Position numbers and translations under genes: made by a program. A stretch of DNA of 64,000 nucleotides from Nigrospora sphaerica (taxonomy: Eukaryota > Ascomycota > Sordariomycetes > Amphisphaeriales > Apiosporaceae), in NCBI GenBank assembly GCA_018287875.1, contig JAGVVL010000029.1:620001-684000 (forward strand), given 5' to 3'. The stretch's first letter is position 1; every line of letters starts with the position of its first letter. Below, one piece after another: positions 1 to 11,244 of the stretch. Below the pieces are notes generated by a model, which was not told the origin of the DNA, ran no database searches, and saw only the letters and a list, made by a program, of their open reading frames with translations.

Positions 1-3000
1 ACGCCGGATATTATTATTCGAAATGAAAAACGGATGTTGCAAGAAGCAGTAGATGCTTACTTTGATAATGGCCGTAGAGGACGAGCGGTAACTGGGACAA
101 ATAAAAGGCCGTTAGTGTCTTTAACGCCTGCGTTAACTGGAAAGACCGGAAGAATTCGTCAAAACCTTCTTGGAAAACGAGCTGACTATTCAGGTCGTTC
201 CGTTATTGTGGTTGGACCTTCTTTATCGATGGATCAGGTAGGACTGCCAAAAGAAATGGCATTAGAGCTATTTAAACCCTTTATCTTTAATAAATTAATT
301 GGAAGAGGGATTGCAAGTACAGTAAAAATTGCTAAGAAATTAGTAGAGACAAAAGGACCAGAAGTATGGAATATACTGGCTGAAGTTATTCAAGGACACC
401 CTGTTTTACTAAACCGAGCGCCTACTTTGCACCGTTTAGGGATACAAGCATTTGATCCTGTTTTAGTAGAAGGTAAAGCCATTCAGTTGCATCCTTTAGT
501 TTGTACAGCATTTAATGCAGACTTTGATGGAGATCAAATGGCTGTGCACGTTCCACTAACGGTGGAAGCACAAACGGAAGCCCGTGTCTTAATGATGTCT
601 AGTAACAACCTGTTATCTCCTGCTAATGGTGAGCCGATTGTTACACCTACCCAGGATATCGTGCTTGGCTTATATTATCTCACCCGAGATCGCTTAAATG
701 CATTAGGCGAAGGATCGACTTTCGCGAATATTGATGAAATGGAACGTTTTTATGAAAGCGGACAAGTTGATTTACATGCAAGTATTAAAGTAAGGATTCC
801 AGTTGAGATATTATCCTCTGAAGCAGGATCTGATGAACTGTCATCTGGTAAGCAGTTAGTTGAAACGACTGTAGGAAGAGCGCTGCTATCTAAAATATTA
901 CCAAAAGGCTTAACCTTTGATTTTATCAATAAAACATTAAATCAGGGGTCTATCTCAGCTTTATTAAAAGATTGCTATGCTTTATTAGGCCCTAATGAAA
1001 CGGTTACCTTTTTAGACAAATTAAAAGAGATTGGTTTTTATTATGCCACTCGTTCAGGTATATCCCTTTGTATTTCTGACTTAGTCATACCTGAAGAAAA
1101 GAAAGAAATTATTCAAAATGCTGAGGATAATATCAGAGAAATCAAATCTCAATTAGCGGGCGGACTATTAACTCAAAGCGAGTGTTATAACAAAGTGATA
1201 GATAGTTGGTCTCGAGCGAAAGGAAAAGTAGCGGAAGCCATGATGGAAGCCATTTCCACTGAAAAAATGATTGACAGTGATGGTAAAGAACAAAAGCAAA
1301 GTTCTTTTAATTCTATGTTTATTATGGTGGATTCAGGCGCTCGAGGCTCGTTGGCGCAAATGCAACAGCTATCTGGTATGCGTGGTCTTATGACCAATAC
1401 GAAAGGTTCAATTATTGAAGCAGCGATTACTGCAAACTTTAGAGAAGGACTTAGCGTGTTACAAGCATTTAATGCGGCGCCAGGGGGACGTAAAGGAATG
1501 GCAGATACAGCAGTTAAAACCGCTGTAGCCGGTCACTTAACAAGACGTTTAGTCGATGTGGCTCAAGATGTGGTGGTGATGGTACCGGATTGTAAAACGC
1601 AAGAAGGTATTACCGTGTTTTCTCAGTTGGAAGGAGGTGAAGTAACTACTTCGCTGCGTGAACGCATACTAGGTCGAGTATTAGCAGAAGATCTTGAGCT
1701 TCCTGGAACTCCTTCTATTACTATTAGCGGAGGCACCTTGTTAGGAGATGCTGAAGTCAAGCTTCTAGAAGAACGCGGTATTAATCAAATTAAAATACGA
1801 TCCCCTATCACTTGCGAGGCTGAAAAGGGTATTTGTGTAATGTGTTATGGGTTAGATTTAGCGCGAAAACAGTTAGTGAGTTTAGGGAAGCTGTAGGGGT
1901 AATCGCAGCGCAATCAATCGGAGAGCCTGGTACTCAGTTAACCATGCAGACTTTCCATATTGGGGGAGCGGCATCTCGAATTACATTAGCGAATAATATA
2001 CAAGTTAAGTCATCTGGTACTATTACCTTCCATAATATTAAAGCAGTCAAACACCCGGATGGACATTTAGTCGCAGTGTCTCGTTCAGGAAGAATTAGCT
2101 TACAAGATGCTAATGGGCGAGAACGCGAGCGTCATAAAGTGCCATATGGTGCAACTATTTGCTTCCCTGAACATACACAAGTTGAGGGTGGTCAAATTGT
2201 AGCTGAATGGGATCCACATATTCATCCTATCATTAGTGAAGTCTCAGGCATTGTTAAGTTTATTGATTTGGTAGATAGCGTTACGGTAAATCAGCAAGTT
2301 GATGAGTTGACAGGACTTAGCAGCATTGTCGTGACAGATGTTAAGCATCGAAGTGCCGGTGGAAAAGAATTACGACCAATGGTCCAATTAGTAGATGAGA
2401 CAGGCAATAATGTATGTCTTCCAGGCAGTACGGTACCTGCGCATTACTTCTTGCCTGTAAATGCTATCTTGAATATAGAAAATGGTAGTATGATCCATTC
2501 AGGGGATGTCATTGCACGTATTCCTCAAGAAAGCACAAAAACACAAGATATTACAGGGGGTCTGCCTAGAGTTGCTGATCTTTTTGAGGCAAGAAAACCC
2601 AAAGAGCCTGCTATATTAGCGGAAAGTGAAGGGGTTATTAGCTTTGGAAAAGAAACAAAAGGGAAGCGACGTTTAATTATTACCAGTACTCAAGGCCATG
2701 TTTCAGAAATATTGATACCGAAATGGCGTCATCTAGTGGTTTTTGAGGGAGAATATATCGAAAAAGGTGAAGTCATTGCTGATGGACCATTAAATCCTCA
2801 TGATGTTTTACGCTTATTGGGGGTAGATGCTTTAGCGAATTACATTATCACTGAGGTGCAAGAAGTTTATAAGCTGCAAGGAGTTAGCATTAACGATAAA
2901 CACATTGAAGTGATCGTGCGAGAAATGTTACGTAATGTGAGTATTGTCAATCCAGGGGATGGATATTATCTTGCTGGTGAGCAGGTTGATGAAGCCACTG

Positions 3001-3302
3001 CTCGTAAAGATAATGAAAAACTGATTGCTGAAAATAAAAGGCCTATGGTCTATCAGCGAGAGTTAACTAGGGTATCATTACAGTCTTTACGAACCAAGTC
3101 ACCTATTTCAGCGGCTGGGTTCCAAAATACAGTACAAGTACTGACTAGAGCGGCTGTAACTGGGGCAAAAGATAGTTTAGAGAGCTTGAAATCTAGTGTT
3201 ATTCTGGGACGTCTGATGCATGCCGGAACGGGTATGCCGTATAAAGAGGACGGATTGTTAAAACCACTGACTTCTTCGGTAGAAGAACAGAAGGTGGCTT
3301 GA
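1..3302 (+). CDS. rpoC: RNA polymerase beta' subunit, 5' end outside the window
   Basis: Largest subunit of the core RNA polymerase. The open frame from base 1 enters at about residue 300 of the E. coli protein ([17 protein letters not shown]), so the N-terminal zinc finger lies outside the window. The catalytic loop [10 protein letters not shown] is intact near base 520. Four zinc-binding cysteines are present (PDCKTQEG, then [13 protein letters not shown]). The frame breaks near 1890: one extra G in the GGG run restores the conserved [20 protein letters not shown], so this is one gene. The remaining length fits a full-size C-terminal part. The stop TGA overlaps a possible promoter for rpsL. 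Confidence 0.97.
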
Positions 3303-3328
3303 CAATGACACAGAATTTCATGTAGAGT
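3299..3328 (+). promoter_or_regulatory. candidate sigma70 promoter for the str operon
   Basis: A perfect TTGACA box at 3299-3304 contains the rpoC stop codon. Eighteen bases later comes TAGAGT (3323-3328), four of six matches to the -10 consensus. A perfect TATAAT also occurs at 3355-3360 but lacks a good -35 box. Either could drive rpsL at 3381. Pattern match only. Confidence 0.35.
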
Positions 3329-3380
3329 AATCGCCTTCTATAGTGAATTTTTAATATAATCAATTTAATGCATCACTGGT

Positions 3381-3754
3381 ATGCCTACAATTAATCAACT
3401 TATACGTAAACCTCGTTTTGTAAAACGAGCAAAATCTTCGGTACCTGCATTGAGTGGGTCTCCTCAGCGAAGGGGGTATGTACTCGGGTGTACACCGTAA
3501 CGCCTAAGAAGCCTAACTCAGCTTTAAGAAAAGTAGCGCGTGTTCTATTGACGAATCAGCGTCAAGTAACCGTTTATATTGGTGGAGAAGGCCATAACTT
3601 ACAAGAACATTCCTCTGTACTCATAGCAGGTGGGAAAAGGCCAGACTTACCAGGGGTGCGTTATCGAGCAATCCGTGGCGCATTAGATTTAGGTGCAGTC
3701 GCTAACCGAAAACAGGGAAGATCCAAGTATGGTGCTAAACGCCCTAAATCTTAA
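3381..3754 (+). CDS. rpsL: 30S ribosomal protein S12
   Basis: Decoding-centre protein of the small subunit and first gene of the str operon. It starts [12 protein letters not shown] and carries the decoding loop [15 protein letters not shown], with the lysine whose mutation gives streptomycin resistance in other bacteria. The frame breaks near 3475: one more G in the GGGGG run gives [19 protein letters not shown], the canonical sequence. The corrected length is about 124 residues, normal for S12. rpsG follows after 17 bases. Confidence 0.95.
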
Positions 3755-3771
3755 TTAAATAGAGAGATATT

Positions 3772-4388
3772 ATGCCAAGAAGACGTGTTCCTGAAAAACG
3801 ACCAGTACTTGAAGATCCTATCTTTGGAAGTAAAGTAGTTGGTGCTTATATCAATCACATTATGCGTGATGGAAAAAAAGTATCGCAATTAAAATCATCA
3901 CAAAAGCATTAAGTTTAGTAAAAGAAAAGTTTCTTCAAGACAATAGAACGGAAGAAGACGCATTCAAGAGTGTAGTTGAAGCTAAACGCTCGCTGCTTAA
4001 TTTGGCTGAGAATGAGCCATTACCACAAGAAAAAATAGGGCTAGTGGTACTCTATCGTGCAATTGATAAAACCAAACCGCATGTTGAAGTACGTTCTAAC
4101 CGTATTGGTGGTGATACCAGGCAAGTGCCGATGGCGGTTACTGAACAAAAAGGCCAAAGGTTAGCTCGTACTTATATACAGAAGGCAGCAGAAGCACGAC
4201 GCAGTAGTACTACTTTTAAACCAGGCGATCTAGCAATGGCTAAATTATTAGCGCTTGAATGGATGGATGCCTATGATGGGAAAGGAGGTGCAGTGAAGAT
4301 GTGTGCGGATGTTTATCGAATGGCTAAAGCCAATCAGGTTTATGTGCATAATCGTAGTCCAATTAATCAGGACGCGCTTCCTCTATAA
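3772..4388 (+). CDS. rpsG: 30S ribosomal protein S7, enlarged
   Basis: Primary 16S rRNA-binding protein of the 30S head. It starts MPRRRVPEKRPVLEDPIFGS. The frame breaks near 3880 in a run of seven A; eight A restore GKKSIAIKIITKAL. The conserved VEVRSNRIGGDTRQVP and RMAKANQV blocks are present. The corrected protein is about 205 residues against 156-179 usually. The extra length is an insertion of some 25 residues before VEVRSNR and a short C-terminal tail. No further break is visible, so the insertion looks real. Confidence 0.93.
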
Positions 4389-4406
4389 TTTATTTATTAG
4401 ATTACT

Positions 4407-6527
4407 ATGTCAGCATCTACTTCAAAGAGAACGACGCCTCTTAAACATTACCGAAACTTAGGTATTATTGCGCATATCGATTCAGGAAAAACGACCTTCA
4501 CGGAACGTGTATTATTTTACACGGGTACTACCCACTCTATTGGGGAGGTACATGAAGGTCAAGCCACCATGGATTGGATGAAACAAGAGCAGGACCGTGG
4601 AATTACGATTACTTCAGCGGCTATCACCTTGCCATGGTCTGGTATGGCCAAACAGTTTCCAGAACATCGAATTAACTTAATCGACACCCCAGGGCACGTT
4701 GACTTTACGATTGAAGTAGAACGTTCTTTACGTGTTTTAGATGGTGCTTGTGTCGTTTTTTGTGCAGTGGGCGGTGTGCAGTCTCAGTCTGAAACGGTAT
4801 GGAGACAAGCTGACAAATATGGTGTCCCTCGCCTTGCCTTTGTAAATAAGATGGATCGCGCAGGGGCAGACTTCTTAAAAGTAGTTGAGCAAATTAAAGA
4901 ACGTTTAGGCGCTAATCCTGTGCCTGTTCAATTGCCGATTGGAGCAGAAGATCGTTTCCAAGGGGTAGTGGATCTGATTCGAAATAAAGCGATTTACTGG
5001 GATGAAGCCAGCCAAGGCATGTTGTTTGAAGAAAAAGAGGTGCCTGAAGATCTACAAGAAGCTTGTAAAGTATGGCGAGAAAAGTTAGTGGAACAAGCAG
5101 TAGAAGCCAGTGAAGAAATGACCCTTCGCTATTTAGAAGGTGATTCTTTTACGGAAGAAGAACTGCATCAAGCGTTACGCCAACTGACTTTGGAGAATAA
5201 AGTCGTACCCGTATTATGCGGATCTGCTTTTAAAAACAAAGGGGTACAAGCTGCACTAGATGCTGTCATTCAATATTTGCCAGCGCCAGATGATGTCCCA
5301 GCAATTGAAGGGGTGTTAGATGATGCGGAAGGAACAGTAGCGAAACGTCATTCCAACGATAATGAACCGGTCTCTGCCTTAGCCTTTAAGCTGGCCTCTG
5401 ATCCATTTGTAGGTTCATTGATTTACTTTAGAGTATACTCAGGGGTCATTCATAGTGGGGATAGTTTGTATAATCCTTCTAAAGGTAAGAAGGAGCGGAT
5501 TGGGCGAATCGTTCAAATGCACGCCAATGATCGTAAAGAAGTGAAAGAGGTGCGTGCAGGAGACATTGCAGCAGCTATTGGATTAAAAAATACTACCACG
5601 GGTGAAACCTTGTGTGATCCTAATGATGTCATTACTTTAATGAAAATGGATTTCCCAGAGCCTGTGATTTCAATGGCAGTAGAGCCTAAGGTGGCGAATG
5701 ATAAAACCGCTTTAGAAAAGATGTCGAATGCTCTATCTCGATTAGCCCAAGAAGATCCTTCTTTCCGAGTACATGTAGATGCGGAATCTAGCCAAACGAT
5801 TATCTCAGGAATGGGTGAATTACATTTAGAGATTATCGTCGATCGTATGCAGACTGAGTTCGGGGTAGCGGCTAAGGTTGGAAAACCGCAGGTTGCTTAC
5901 CGCGAGACTATTCGTGCGGCTGTAGATCAAGAAGGAAAGTTTGTGCGTCAAAGTGGTGGTCGTGGTCAATATGGTCATGTATGGATCAAGATTGAGCCAT
6001 TAGCGCGTGGTGAAGGCTTCGAATTCGTCAACGCAATTGTTGGGGGTACGATTCCTAAAGAATATATTCCTGCGGTAGAGAAAGGAATTAAAGAGCAGAT
6101 GACAAACGGAGTCATTGCTGGCTATCCATTAGTGGATGCAAAAGCAACATTGTATGACGGAAGTTATCATGATGTGGACTCTAGTGAGATGGCCTTTAAG
6201 ATAGCAGGTTCAATGGCCTTTAGAGATGCGGCTAAGAAAGCAAACCCAGTACTATTAGAGCCCATTATGAAGGTTGAAGTGCAGTCTCCTCAAGAATTTG
6301 TAGGGGATGTCATTGGTGATTTAAGTAAGCGCCGAGGAATTTTACAAGCGCCTGAAAGTATGGGGGCAAGTGAAATAATTCATGCAGAGGTTCCATTAGC
6401 TGAAATGTTCGGTTATTCTACAGATCTACGTTCTGCAACCCAAGGTAGGGCAAGTTATACAATGGTATTTTCAAAGTATAATGAAGCACCGGCGCATATT
6501 GCTGAGCGCGTTGCGAAAGAGCAATAG
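4407..6527 (+). CDS. fusA: translation elongation factor G
   Basis: GTPase that drives ribosomal translocation and, with RRF, ribosome recycling. The frame is intact over 706 residues, normal for EF-G. Visible motifs are G1 AHIDSGKTT (the usual alanine is serine here), G3 DTPGHVDF, G4 NKMD, and the domain IV region around [12 protein letters not shown]. Its place between rpsG and tuf is the standard str-operon order. The start ATG is 18 bases after rpsG, with no strong Shine-Dalgarno sequence. Confidence 0.98.
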   Translation: MSASTSKRTTPLKHYRNLGIIAHIDSGKTTFTERVLFYTGTTHSIGEVHEGQATMDWMKQEQDRGITITSAAITLPWSGMAKQFPEHRINLIDTPGHVDFTIEVERSLRVLDGACVVFCAVGGVQSQSETVWRQADKYGVPRLAFVNKMDRAGADFLKVVEQIKERLGANPVPVQLPIGAEDRFQGVVDLIRNKAIYWDEASQGMLFEEKEVPEDLQEACKVWREKLVEQAVEASEEMTLRYLEGDSFTEEELHQALRQLTLENKVVPVLCGSAFKNKGVQAALDAVIQYLPAPDDVPAIEGVLDDAEGTVAKRHSNDNEPVSALAFKLASDPFVGSLIYFRVYSGVIHSGDSLYNPSKGKKERIGRIVQMHANDRKEVKEVRAGDIAAAIGLKNTTTGETLCDPNDVITLMKMDFPEPVISMAVEPKVANDKTALEKMSNALSRLAQEDPSFRVHVDAESSQTIISGMGELHLEIIVDRMQTEFGVAAKVGKPQVAYRETIRAAVDQEGKFVRQSGGRGQYGHVWIKIEPLARGEGFEFVNAIVGGTIPKEYIPAVEKGIKEQMTNGVIAGYPLVDAKATLYDGSYHDVDSSEMAFKIAGSMAFRDAAKKANPVLLEPIMKVEVQSPQEFVGDVIGDLSKRRGILQAPESMGASEIIHAEVPLAEMFGYSTDLRSATQGRASYTMVFSKYNEAPAHIAERVAKEQ

Positions 6528-6560
6528 CTAATTAATCTAAGATAGAAAAGAGGTAAGAGA

Positions 6561-7748
6561 ATGAGTGCTACAACATACACACGTGAAAAACCACATCTTA
6601 ACGTTGGTACAATAGGTCACGTAGACCATGGTAAAACAACATTAACAGCAGGTATATCAAAAAGACAGTCTGAGAAGTTTGGTGGTAAAGAAGTTCCGTT
6701 TAGTAATATTGATAAAGCTCCAGAAGAGAGAAAGCGAGGTATTACTATTGCAACGGCTCATATTGAATACAATACTGAGAAGTATCATGTGGCACACGTA
6801 GACTGTCCAGGACATGCTGATTATATTAAAAACATGATTACAGGTGCAGCTCAAATGGATGGTGCTATTTTACTAGTAGCAGCAACTGACAGTTTAATGC
6901 CTCAAACCAGAGAGCACGTACTGTTAGCTAAACAGGTTGGTGTATCTAAGATAATCGTCTTTTTAAACAAAGCCGATATGATTGATGATCCCGAAATGTT
7001 TGAGTTGGTTGAAGAAGAAGTACGCGATCTATTAACCGCAAATGGTTTTGATGGAGACAATACTCCTATTATTAGAGGCTCTGCATTAAAAGCTCTAGAA
7101 GGCGACGAAGGAGAATATGGGGTTGCTTCAATTGATAAGTTAATGAAGGCGGTGGACGAATACTTTGAAGAGCCAGTACGAGATACTGACAAACCTTTCT
7201 TAATGCCTATTGAAGATGTCTTTACGATTCCAGGTCGTGGTACAGTAGTAACCGGACGTATCGAAAGAGGGGTCATCAAAGCAGGTCAAGCTATTCAATT
7301 AATCGGAATTCGTGCAGAAGTTCAAGAAACCGTTTGTACCGGTGTACAAATGTTTAGAAAAGATTTAGACGAAGGGCGCGCTGGTGAAAATGTTGGTTTG
7401 CTTTTACGTGGTATGAAGCGAGAAGATGCAGAGCGTGGTCAAGTCGCTACCTTACCTAATGCAGTGAAAGCTTACACTAAGTTTAAAGCTAACATTTATG
7501 TTTTAAAGAAAGAAGAAGGTGGTAGACATACGCCTATTCTTCCTAACTACAAACCACAATTTTACATCCGTACTGCTGACATTACAGGCGCTTTGAGTTT
7601 TGATGGTGAAGTAATTTTGCCAGGTGATAATGCAGAAATCACAGTAAGCTTGATTATGCCAGTCGCTTTGGAAGCTGGGGGACGCTTTGCGATTCGAGAA
7701 GGCGGTCGTACAGTAGGTTCAGGTGTTATTACTAAGATTATTGAATAA
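6561..7748 (+). CDS. tuf: translation elongation factor Tu
   Basis: GTPase that delivers aminoacyl-tRNA to the ribosome A site. Intact at 395 residues. Motifs: [11 protein letters not shown] (P-loop), DCPGHADY (G3), NKAD (G4) and the C-terminal [16 protein letters not shown] good ribosome binding site (AAGAGG) precedes the ATG. The normally near-invariant stretch AATDGPMPQTREH reads [13 protein letters not shown] here, so Gly-Pro is replaced by Ser-Leu next to switch II. This is the str-operon copy; a second copy cannot be judged from this window. Confidence 0.98.
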   Translation: MSATTYTREKPHLNVGTIGHVDHGKTTLTAGISKRQSEKFGGKEVPFSNIDKAPEERKRGITIATAHIEYNTEKYHVAHVDCPGHADYIKNMITGAAQMDGAILLVAATDSLMPQTREHVLLAKQVGVSKIIVFLNKADMIDDPEMFELVEEEVRDLLTANGFDGDNTPIIRGSALKALEGDEGEYGVASIDKLMKAVDEYFEEPVRDTDKPFLMPIEDVFTIPGRGTVVTGRIERGVIKAGQAIQLIGIRAEVQETVCTGVQMFRKDLDEGRAGENVGLLLRGMKREDAERGQVATLPNAVKAYTKFKANIYVLKKEEGGRHTPILPNYKPQFYIRTADITGALSFDGEVILPGDNAEITVSLIMPVALEAGGRFAIREGGRTVGSGVITKIIE

Positions 7749-7753
7749 TTTTT

Positions 7754-8155
7754 ATGTCAGTTGATACAAAAAAACCTTTATCAAAAGTTGTGAAAAGTAC
7801 GGCGACTGCTAAAGTAAAAAAAACCACTGTATTAGATAATTCAGTGGTAAAAATAAGGCTGAAAGCATATTATCCCGAGCGATTAGAATATTCGATTCGG
7901 GAAATTATGGATGCCGTAAAACGTACGGGGGCTGCGGTACGGGGGCCAATTCCTCTGCCTCGTCGTACCCGTCACTGGACGGTATTGACTTCTCCGCATG
8001 TTGATAAAGATGCGAGAGATCAGTTAAAACTAACTCAGCACGCTCGTATGCTTATTGTATACGTCAGTTCAGCTGATACAATGAACGCAATTCAAAAAAT
8101 AGAACTACCTCCAGAAGTGGATATTATGATCCAGGTGGTAGATAGCCAAAAATAA
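7754..8155 (+). CDS. rpsJ: 30S ribosomal protein S10 with an N-terminal extension
   Basis: Small-subunit head protein, also NusE in antitermination; first gene of the S10 operon, five bases after tuf. The core runs from about residue 31 (KIRLKAYYPERLEYSI) through VRGPIPLPRRTRHWTVLTSPHV. The total is 133 residues against about 103 usually. The excess is a lysine- and threonine-rich N-terminal segment of about 30 residues. The canonical core begins without a nearby methionine, so the extension seems to be translated. Confidence 0.94.
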   Translation: MSVDTKKPLSKVVKSTATAKVKKTTVLDNSVVKIRLKAYYPERLEYSIREIMDAVKRTGAAVRGPIPLPRRTRHWTVLTSPHVDKDARDQLKLTQHARMLIVYVSSADTMNAIQKIELPPEVDIMIQVVDSQK

Positions 8156-8169
8156 GCAGGTATAAAAAA

Positions 8170-8834
8170 ATGTTAGGCTTAATAGGGCGTAAAGAAGGTA
8201 CGCAACAAATATATCAAGAAGGGGAAGCGGTTCAAGTAACTTTCATTACTGTGTTACCCAACCATATTACTCGTATCAATACTACAAAGCGTGATGGTTA
8301 TCGCTCTGTTCAAGTAACGACGGGTAAAAAGGCTGAAAAGAAGCTACCAAAGTCCGAGCTTGGAATTTATAAAAAAGCTGGGATAGAAAGTGGTTCAGGC
8401 CTATGGGAATTTCGCTTAGATGATGAAGTAGACACGATGGAAAAATCCTGGAAACCAGGAGATGCCCTCACATTAGAAGCGCTAATGGGGGATCAATGGG
8501 TAGACGTTACAGGCACTACAAAAGGTAAAGGCTTTGCCGGGGTAATCAAACGTCATCATTTTGCTTCTCAAGATGCGACGCATGGTAACTCTTTGTCTCA
8601 CAGAGCGCCTGGTTCTATTGGGCAACGTCAGTCACCTCGTCGAGTATTTAAAGGAAAAAAATGGCTGGTCAATTAGGTAATAAACAAAAAACCTTACAGT
8701 CATTGAAAATTCTTGGTATTTATCCTGAACATCATTTATTAATGATAAAAGGTTCTATTCCAGGAGCAAAAGGTAGTATTGTTCAAGTTAAGCGAGCAAT
8801 GTGTTCGCGTAATAAAAATCAAAAGGTAGCATAA
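8170..8834 (+). CDS. rplC: 50S ribosomal protein L3
   Basis: Early-assembly large-subunit protein near the peptidyl transferase centre. It begins MLGLIGRKEGTQQIY. The conserved loop GTTKGKGFAGVIKRHHF and GSIGQRQSP are present. The frame breaks near 8660 in a run of seven A; one more A gives GKKMAGQLGNKQKT and the normal C-terminus ending at 8834. Corrected length is about 221 residues. rplD starts one base after the stop. Confidence 0.95.
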
Positions 8835-8835
8835 T

Positions 8836-9450
8836 ATGCAAGCTTCATTAATAATGCGAGATGGAGGATCTCAATCAATTGATTTAGCCGATAAGGTATT
8901 TGATTGTGATTTTAACGAACCATTAATTCACCAGTTAGTTTGCTGCTACTCTGCAGGAGCAAGGCAAGGTACACATGCTCAAAAAACGAGAGCAGAAGTA
9001 AGTGGGGGTGGAATAAAACCTTGGCGTCAAAAGGGAACCGGTCGTGCGCGAGCGGGAAGTATTCGAAGTCCTTTGTTTCGGGGCGGAGGTGCTACTTTTG
9101 CGGTAAAGCCTAGGGATTATACCCAAAAGGTGAACAAAAAAATGTATCGTGGTGCAATGCGCTCTATTTTATCCACTTTGATTAAAGAAAAGCGTTTGAT
9201 CATTACTGATAATATGACAGTAAGTGAACCTAGAACAAAACAATTATTACAAGAACTGAAAAGGTTCGAAGTAAAACGAGCTATGATCGTGGTAGAGAAC
9301 ATAGATACTATGCTTTACTTAGCAGCTCGTAATTTATATGAAGTGAATGTATGTTTGATTGGTCAAATTAGCCCTGTTGATTTGATTAAATATCCTCATA
9401 CTATTATGACTCTACCTGTATTGAAAAAACTTGAGGAAAGTTTATTATGA
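8836..9450 (+). CDS. rplD: 50S ribosomal protein L4
   Basis: Large-subunit protein lining the exit tunnel; in E. coli it also represses the S10 operon. Intact at 204 residues. The tunnel loop KPWRQKGTGRARAGSIRSPLFRGGG is diagnostic. The outer globular parts are more divergent than in free-living relatives. The stop overlaps the rplW start as ATGA, which suggests translational coupling. Confidence 0.94.
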   Translation: MQASLIMRDGGSQSIDLADKVFDCDFNEPLIHQLVCCYSAGARQGTHAQKTRAEVSGGGIKPWRQKGTGRARAGSIRSPLFRGGGATFAVKPRDYTQKVNKKMYRGAMRSILSTLIKEKRLIITDNMTVSEPRTKQLLQELKRFEVKRAMIVVENIDTMLYLAARNLYEVNVCLIGQISPVDLIKYPHTIMTLPVLKKLEESLL

Positions 9451-9764
9451 AGTACTCACCGACTCAAGAAATTAGATTTTTAGAAGCAATCAAAGGTCCT
9501 TGTATTACAGAAAAGGCTGAACGAGCTAAAATGCAATTTCAGCAATACTTGATAGAGGTGCCACCTGCTACACCGAAAAAAGTAATTAAACAATCTATCG
9601 AATGGTTGTTTCCCGTTCAGGTAAATAAAGTTTGTACGGTTAATGTTAAGGGCAAACAAAAAAGTTATAAGCAAATTAAAGGCAAGCAAAAAGATTGGAA
9701 AAAGGCCTATGTTTGTTTAAATGCAGGGCAAACTATTGATTGGGAACAAATAAATAAAGGTTAA
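9447..9764 (+). CDS. rplW: 50S ribosomal protein L23
   Basis: Exit-site protein that docks trigger factor and SRP. Identified by position between rplD and rplB and by the ITEKAERAKMQFQQYLIEVPP start, the VNKVCTVNVKGK strand and the lysine-rich loop. It is 105 residues, close to normal, and starts inside the rplD stop (ATGA overlap). The sequence is rather diverged, so the call relies partly on context. Confidence 0.9.
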   Translation: MKYSPTQEIRFLEAIKGPCITEKAERAKMQFQQYLIEVPPATPKKVIKQSIEWLFPVQVNKVCTVNVKGKQKSYKQIKGKQKDWKKAYVCLNAGQTIDWEQINKG

Positions 9765-9771
9765 TAAATAA

Positions 9772-10604
9772 ATGGCTAAGGTAATAAAAGTAAATCCAAC
9801 ATCTGCGGGTAGCCGTTTCCGAGTTAAGGTTTCGCATAAAGACCTTTATAAAGGTAGGCCGCAAAAATCATTATTAGTAGATCACTCCAAGTCGGGAGGA
9901 CGTAATAGTCAAGGAAGAATCACCGTGCGTCACCGTGGCGGTGGGCATAAGCAAATGCTACGTCAAATAGACTTTAAGCGTGATAAATTTAATATTATTG
10001 GAAAAGTGCGTCGTATCGAATATGATCCAAAACGAACTGGCTACATTGCGCTGGTTGTTTACAAAGATGGAGAATTACGTTACATTCTAACCCCGCAAAA
10101 TTTATCAGTAGGGGATGAAGTATTAAGTGCTGAAAATGCACCTATTAAGCCAGGCAACTGTTTGCCTATACGCAATATTCCGTTAGGAACGGTTATTCAT
10201 TCTATTGAATTAAAACCAAGAACCAAAGGAATATTAGCCAGAAGTGCTGGATCTTTTGCAACATTAGTGGCTAAAGAAGATAGTTATGCTACAATACGGT
10301 TACCATCTTCAGAGACTCGAAAAGTTCATATAGAATGTAAGGCAACGATTGGTTCAGTAAGTAATCCTGAACATGATTTGCAAGTTCTAGGAAAAGCTGG
10401 TGTAGCTCGTTGGCACGGTAGACGTCCAACAGTTAGAGGGGTTGCGATGAACCCAGTAGACCATCCTCTAGGGGTGGTGAAGGCCGAAGTTCAGGTGGAC
10501 GACATCCAGTTAGTTTTACTGGTAAGAAAGAATGTAAAACTCGTAGTAATAAAAGAACAGATCGTTTTATTGTGACAAGACGAAAAAGAAAGTATAAGAA
10601 ATAA
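9772..10604 (+). CDS. rplB: 50S ribosomal protein L2
   Basis: Universally conserved protein near the peptidyl transferase centre. The body shows [20 protein letters not shown] and [17 protein letters not shown]. The frame breaks near 10474 in a run of four G; a fifth gives [15 protein letters not shown], including the conserved histidine region, and runs to a lysine-rich end at 10604. Corrected length is 277 residues, as expected. Confidence 0.96.
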
Positions 10605-10619
10605 TGAGGGAGAGCAAAC

Positions 10620-10890
10620 GTGCCACGTTCTAAAAAAAGGGGCCTTTCATTACCGCTAATTTAGTAAAAAAAGTATTAAAGGCTACAGAAAATAATAGTA
10701 AAAAGCCTATACAAACTTATGATAGGAATTGTACCGTATTTCCGGATATGGTCGGTCTATCCTTTTTAGTGCATAAAGGTAATGGCTTTGAGTTAGTGCA
10801 TATTACTGCAGAAAAGGTAGGTCATAAGCTGGGTGAATTTGCATTAACTCGTACTTATCGCGGCCATAAAGCAGATGATAAAAAATCTAA
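10620..10890 (+). CDS. rpsS: 30S ribosomal protein S19
   Basis: Head protein that works with S13. The likely start is GTG at 10620 after GAGGGAGA. The frame breaks near 10633 in a run of seven A; eight give [19 protein letters not shown]. The middle shows [21 protein letters not shown] and [11 protein letters not shown]. As sequenced, the frame runs on into rplV. One more A near 10885 gives a stop at 10888-10890, right at the rplV Shine-Dalgarno sequence. The apparent S19-L22 fusion is therefore artefactual. Confidence 0.92.
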
Positions 10891-10901
10891 GGAGGCCGTA
10901 A

Positions 10902-11233
10902 ATGAAAGCAGTTGCCCATTTAAAGGGGTAAGATTATCCCCTCAAAAAGCACGCTTAGTTGCTGATTTGATTCGAAATAAACCGGTTGATTTAGCATTAA
11001 ATTGGTTGAAAGCTTCTAATAAGAAAGCAGGATTTATTATCAAGAAAGTATTAGAATCTGCGATAGCAAATGCAGAAAATAATCATAAGATGGCGATAGA
11101 CCACCTTAAGATAGATATGATTTGTATTAATCAAGGCACTCGGTATAAGCGCATGCAAGCTCGCGCTAAGGGCAGAGGAAGTCGTATTTTGAAACCTACT
11201 GCACATATTACTGTACAAGTTGCTGAATTATAG
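10902..11233 (+). CDS. rplV: 50S ribosomal protein L22
   Basis: Exit-tunnel protein; its loop is a macrolide-resistance site in other bacteria. ATG at 10902 follows TAAGGAGG. The start MKAVAHLKG is broken near 10926 (four G where five are needed) and continues [20 protein letters not shown]. The conserved [18 protein letters not shown] end is present. Corrected length is 110 residues, exactly the usual size. Confidence 0.95.
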
Positions 11234-11244
11234 AGAAGAAGACA

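Noticed and set aside
1833..1896. Programmed frameshift in rpoC
   Set aside because: No slippery heptamer or structure is visible, and the same type of break recurs in dozens of unrelated genes. A missing G explains it.
6657..7279. Minus-strand ORFs opposite tuf
   Set aside because: They are shadows of a strongly conserved gene, with no start signal and no recognisable product.
10748..11233. Apparent S19-L22 fusion protein
   Set aside because: One extra A near 10885 places a stop at the rplV Shine-Dalgarno sequence, and one extra G near 10926 restores normal L22 from its own ATG. The fusion is a product of missing bases.
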